Shown here: piece by piece, positions 60,780 through 64,000 of the stretch
How positions within the stretch are numbered: the stretch's first letter is position 1
How the letters are laid out: every line of letters begins with the position of its first letter
NCBI GenBank assembly: GCA_003612585.1
Contig: RAZH01000004.1
Span: forward strand, 248,001-312,000
Length of the DNA stretch: 64,000 bases
Direction: 5' to 3'
Source of the DNA: a bacterium 1XD42-54
GTDB taxonomy: Bacteria; Bacillota; Clostridia; Lachnospirales; Lachnospiraceae
Translations under genes and position numbers: made by a program
The notes under the pieces: model-generated
Databases searched by the model: none
What the model was told of the DNA's origin: nothing
The model's input: only the letters and a program-made list of their open reading frames with translations

Positions 60780-62114
60780 ATGAAGCTTAAAACATTTCGG
60801 GGTGGCATTCATCCTCCCGAACACAAAACCCTTTCGCTTGGAAAGGCAGTCACAACATTTTTCCCAAAAGGCGATCTCGTATTCCCGATCAATCAGCACA
60901 TCGGGAAACCTGCAAAGCCGGTTGTGTCCAAGGGAGATTTTGTACTTGCCGGACAGATTATCGCTGAAGCGGATGGTTTTGTATCTGCAAATATTATCAG
61001 TTCCTGCTCTGGAAAAGTAAAAGCCATTGAAGAGCGCCGCACCGCTTCCGGAGCAAGAGCTACCTGCATTGTCATCCAAAATGACAGACAGTACAGTCAG
61101 ATCCCTGGTATCGGAAGAACTCCGCAAAATGGCACACTTTCCAGTAAAGATATCCTCGATGCTGTTAAGGCAGCAGGGATCATCGGTCTTGGAGGAGCTG
61201 GTTTTCCAACTCACGTAAAACTCTCCTGCAAAAATCCGGAGGCAATTGATTATGTCATCGCCAACGGATCGGAATGCGAACCTTATATCACCTGCGACGA
61301 CCTTCTGATGCAAAATGAAAACCGTGGCATTCTCGAAGGTCTTCGAATTGTACTTCAGCTCTTCCCCAATGCAAGAGGTGTAATCGCTGTTGAAAACAAC
61401 AAGCCTGAAGCCATCCGTTCCATGGAAGCCGTCTGTGCCGGAGAAAAACTGATTTCGGTACAGCCGGTTATGGCAAAATATCCGCAGGGCGGGGAACGGA
61501 ATCTGATTTCTGTTATCACCGGACGTGATCTGCATTTCGGCCAGCTTCCTGCGGACGTGGGCTGCATCGTATGCAATGTCGCTACTTTAAATGCCATCTA
61601 TCATGCAGTACACAAATCCGAGCCCCTGATCGAGCGTTATTTTACGGTATCTGGAAATGCCGTTGCTGCCCCAAGAACGATGAAAGTCCGGATCGGTACT
61701 TCCTGTGAAGAGCTTCTGGAAGCCGCCGGAGGCATAAAAAAAGACAGTCACGTAAAAAAAGCATTATTCGGCGGTCCGATGATGGGCGTTGCACTCACCA
61801 CACTTCAGATTCCGGTATGCAAAAATAACAACGCGCTCACAGTGCTTGCCGATGATGAAGTAGAATTTGCACAGTCCCAGGAAACCGCATGTATCCGCTG
61901 CGGACGCTGCATGCGTGCCTGTCCCGTTCACCTGCTTCCTCAGGCAATGGCCGAAGCGGCACAGCGCCTTGACTATGAACAATACGAAAAACGACTTTAC
62001 GGTCTGGATTGCATCGCCTGCGGTTCCTGTACATACGTATGTCCAGCGAAACGCCCTCTGATGCAGCTTTTCAAACAGACCAAAGCTGCTGTCATGGCAG
62101 CCAAAAGAAAGTGA
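60780..62114 (+). CDS. rnfC: Rnf electron transport complex subunit C
   Basis: 444 residues, AAGGAGG site. RnfC N-terminal domain (TFRGGIHPPEHK), the Complex1_51K-like NADH/FMN domain (GLGGAGFPTHVKL, VIANGSECEPYIT, AVENNKPEAI) and a SLBB domain are followed by two 4Fe-4S motifs: CIRCGRCMRACP and CIACGSCTYVCP. RnfC is the cytoplasmic NADH-binding subunit of the Rnf complex, which couples ferredoxin:NAD+ oxidoreduction to Na+ or H+ transport. The length is at the short end of the family. It lies 3 bp after the FMN-binding gene and 13 bp before the fused rnfD-rnfG. Confidence 0.96.
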   Translation: MKLKTFRGGIHPPEHKTLSLGKAVTTFFPKGDLVFPINQHIGKPAKPVVSKGDFVLAGQIIAEADGFVSANIISSCSGKVKAIEERRTASGARATCIVIQNDRQYSQIPGIGRTPQNGTLSSKDILDAVKAAGIIGLGGAGFPTHVKLSCKNPEAIDYVIANGSECEPYITCDDLLMQNENRGILEGLRIVLQLFPNARGVIAVENNKPEAIRSMEAVCAGEKLISVQPVMAKYPQGGERNLISVITGRDLHFGQLPADVGCIVCNVATLNAIYHAVHKSEPLIERYFTVSGNAVAAPRTMKVRIGTSCEELLEAAGGIKKDSHVKKALFGGPMMGVALTTLQIPVCKNNNALTVLADDEVEFAQSQETACIRCGRCMRACPVHLLPQAMAEAAQRLDYEQYEKRLYGLDCIACGSCTYVCPAKRPLMQLFKQTKAAVMAAKRK

Positions 62115-62127
62115 GGGAGCTGACGAG

Positions 62128-63669
62128 ATGAATGATAAATTACTGAATGTTTCTTCCGGTCCGCACATGCGCAGCAAACTGACAACAGGAATTGTAATGC
62201 TGGATGTCATGCTCGCGCTTATGCCCACAACACTTTTCGGTATTTACCGTTATGGACTGCATGCATTTCTCATTGTTGCCGTTTCTGTTTTCTCGGCAGT
62301 TATGACAGAATTTGTATTTGATTATATTGCAAAGAAGCCAAACACAATCAAGGACGGAAGCGCCGCTGTAACCGGTCTTTTACTGGCCCTCTCCCTCCCG
62401 CCCCACATTCCCCTTTACATCCCGGTCATCGGCAGTATGTTTGCTATTTTATTTGTAAAATGCTTCTTCGGAGGTCTCGGCAAAAACTTCATGAACCCGG
62501 CCGTTACTGCAAGATGCTTCCTTCTGCTTTCTTTCGGAAGTGTTATGACCGACTTTTCCGTGGACGGTATCTCCGGCGCCACCCCACTGGCTGCCATGCG
62601 TTCCGGTGAAATGATTAACATATCACAGCTTTATCTCGGTTTCACAAACGGAGTGATCGGCGGTTCAGCGCTTGCACTTTTGATCGGCGGGCTGCTGCTG
62701 TGGTGTGCAGGCGGAATTACCATGGAAATCCCATTTTCCTGTGTGGCTGCCTTCACTGCTTTTATGGCTGTGTTTGGCGGACATGGCACTGACCCCTTGT
62801 TTTTACTGGCACACCTTTGCGGCGGCGGCGTTTTCATGGGAGCATTTTTTATGGCTACCGATCCCGTCACCAGTCCCCTCACCTCCCGTGGTCAAATACT
62901 CTACGGGGCTGTCATGGGAATTCTGGCCGCACTGTTTCGCGTATTTGGCACGGCTGCTGACTCCTTCAGCTACGCGATCCTCATTTCAAATATGCTCGTT
63001 CCATTTATTGACAAGCTTCCTGTTCCCAAACCGCTTGGGTACAAAAACGGCGAATACAAAGAAAAACAGTTTCCGAAAGCTGCCGTCAATCTCACCGTAA
63101 TCACTCTGATTTCCGGTCTGGCTCTGAGCAGCGTATACATGCTCACAAAAGACCGGATCGACAAACAAAAGGAAGCTGCAAACGCCGCCTCTTACCAGGA
63201 AGTATGCCCGTCTGCCACATCCTTTTTGCCAGAGGAAGACATGACTGCTGCAATCGAAGCATTAAACGGAGACGTTTTTGATACGAAATTTGGAAAAACA
63301 TATATCAACAAAGCGATGGCCGGGTATTCGGACAACGGTTCGCTTGCAGGTTATGTCATCAGTGTCACAAGCGGTGATGGTTTTGAGGGCAATATCACAC
63401 TCTCCGTAGGGATTGCGCCGGATGGCACCATAAACAGCATTGCCTTTACGGAACTGAACGAAACTGCCGGAATGGGAATGCTCTGCGGCGAGGATGCCTT
63501 CAAGAACCAGTTTTCCGGCGTTAAAACCAGCGCCTTTACCCTGAACAAAACAGGCGGGTCCACTACGGACAAGGATATCGACACAGTATCAGGCGCCTCC
63601 ACCTCTTCGGGTGCTGTCGTTAACGCAGTCAATGCTGCACTTGCCTTTTTTGCAGCAAACACACAGTAG
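62128..63669 (+). CDS. Fused Rnf subunits D and G
   Basis: 513 residues. Residues 1 to about 315 are RnfD: ten-helix type membrane protein with SGPHMRSKLTTGIVMLDVMLA, KDGSAAVTGLLLALSLPPHI, NPAVTARCFLLLSF and the FMN motif DGISGATPLA (Thr152). Residues about 318-513 are RnfG: one membrane helix (AAVNLTVITLISGLALSSVYML), a periplasmic-type domain with AGYVISVTSGDGFEGNI, NETAGMGM and the second FMN motif DTVSGASTSSGAV (Ser491). In most organisms these are two genes. No stop or ribosome site lies between the parts. Both flavins would be attached by ApbE. The gene order is C, D-G, E. Confidence 0.93.
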   Translation: MNDKLLNVSSGPHMRSKLTTGIVMLDVMLALMPTTLFGIYRYGLHAFLIVAVSVFSAVMTEFVFDYIAKKPNTIKDGSAAVTGLLLALSLPPHIPLYIPVIGSMFAILFVKCFFGGLGKNFMNPAVTARCFLLLSFGSVMTDFSVDGISGATPLAAMRSGEMINISQLYLGFTNGVIGGSALALLIGGLLLWCAGGITMEIPFSCVAAFTAFMAVFGGHGTDPLFLLAHLCGGGVFMGAFFMATDPVTSPLTSRGQILYGAVMGILAALFRVFGTAADSFSYAILISNMLVPFIDKLPVPKPLGYKNGEYKEKQFPKAAVNLTVITLISGLALSSVYMLTKDRIDKQKEAANAASYQEVCPSATSFLPEEDMTAAIEALNGDVFDTKFGKTYINKAMAGYSDNGSLAGYVISVTSGDGFEGNITLSVGIAPDGTINSIAFTELNETAGMGMLCGEDAFKNQFSGVKTSAFTLNKTGGSTTDKDIDTVSGASTSSGAVVNAVNAALAFFAANTQ

Positions 63670-63680
63670 GAGGACAGAAT

Positions 63681-64000
63681 ATGAATCAATATACAGAACG
63701 AATTTTTAACGGTATTATAAAAGAAAACCCGGCCATCATTCTGATGCTCGGAATGTGTCCGACGCTTGCTGTCACAACTTCTGCAATCAATGGCCTGGGA
63801 ATGGGCCTTTCCACACTCGTGGTACTGATCTTTTCCAATCTGATCATATCCATGATGCGCAATATCATTCCGGATCAGGTACGCCTTCCGGCCTATATTG
63901 TTATCGTAGCCTCACTCGTTACCGTAGTCGATCTTGGCATGCAGGCATACGTACCGGATCTTTACCGTTCCCTCGGAATTTATATTCCCCTGATTGTTGT
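63681..64000 (+). CDS. rnfE: Rnf electron transport complex subunit E (partial, 3' end outside window)
   Basis: The ATG at 63681 has AGGAGG just before it. About 106 residues are visible: IFNGIIKENPAIILMLGMCP, then LAVTTSAINGLGMGLST and MMRNIIPDQVRLPAYIVIVA, with membrane helices typical of RnfE, a subunit that with RnfA forms the membrane core. It lies 11 bp after the RnfD-RnfG stop. rnfA and rnfB are expected beyond 64000. Confidence 0.94.
   Translation, partial: MNQYTERIFNGIIKENPAIILMLGMCPTLAVTTSAINGLGMGLSTLVVLIFSNLIISMMRNIIPDQVRLPAYIVIVASLVTVVDLGMQAYVPDLYRSLGIYIPLIV

Overview
The window looks like chromosomal DNA of a spore-forming, anaerobic Gram-positive of the Clostridia, most likely a gut Lachnospiraceae. 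The grounds are the cotJA-cotJB-cotJC spore-coat/manganese-catalase operon, a clostridial-type LuxS, YesM/YesN-type sensor pairs each linked to a solute-binding protein, an Rnf complex, strong AGGAGG ribosome binding sites, and small families known mainly from Clostridia (DUF1292, DUF5662, DUF6512, GGGtGRT). This placement comes from gene content and protein style, not from a search. I saw no rRNA, tRNA, CRISPR array or intact insertion sequence. Layout, left part: 1-2.5 kb holds the 3'-truncated end of a family-5 solute-binding protein gene and a LysR regulator, with three copies of one 20-bp operator-like motif. 2.6-9.6 kb is a minus-strand operon: histidine kinase, AraC-type response regulator, solute-binding protein, secreted alpha-amylase and a carboxylesterase gene reduced to its two ends. 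It looks like a starch-sensing and starch-degrading unit. 9.8-21 kb is mostly core: trpS and luxS from divergent promoters, a TrmH-type methyltransferase, DUF5662, a GH13_11-type protein that has lost its catalytic acids, xth, DUF1292, then ftsW-gltX-uvrD. 21.1-22.5 kb is cotJABC, with a repeat-bearing CotJB. Middle: 22.7-27.4 kb is a complete Tat translocase operon (tatB-like, tatA-like, tatC) that also encodes two Tat-signal metallo-beta-lactamase-fold proteins, one fused to an esterase domain. A divergent kinase / binding protein / regulator trio follows (27.5-31.5 kb). 31.5-48.9 kb is a roughly 17-kb co-directional cluster: decayed M6 protease, two small secreted or lipidated proteins, a putative flavin split-barrel protein, a five-gene peptide-type ABC importer, a 1,111-residue repetitive surface protein and a CydDC-like exporter pair. 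The extracellular proteins share related domains. This is the best candidate here for an undescribed system. 49.3-52.1 kb is a small defence island: a Septu-type pair (ptuA, ptuB) with an XRE regulator, next to the decayed remains of a TOTE conflict-system primase gene. Right part: 52.7-54.5 kb carries the GGGtGRT protein and a NifU/IscU-like scaffold, a pair of unknown function. DUF6512, a 48-residue protein ending on a terminator, and galE follow. From 56.6 kb to the end the theme is flavin-based extracytoplasmic electron transfer: apbE (flavin transferase), an RNase H-like exonuclease, an AraC regulator, a secreted FMN-binding protein, rnfC, a fused rnfD-rnfG and the start of rnfE. ApbE would supply the covalent FMN that all three SGAT/SGAS-type sites here need.
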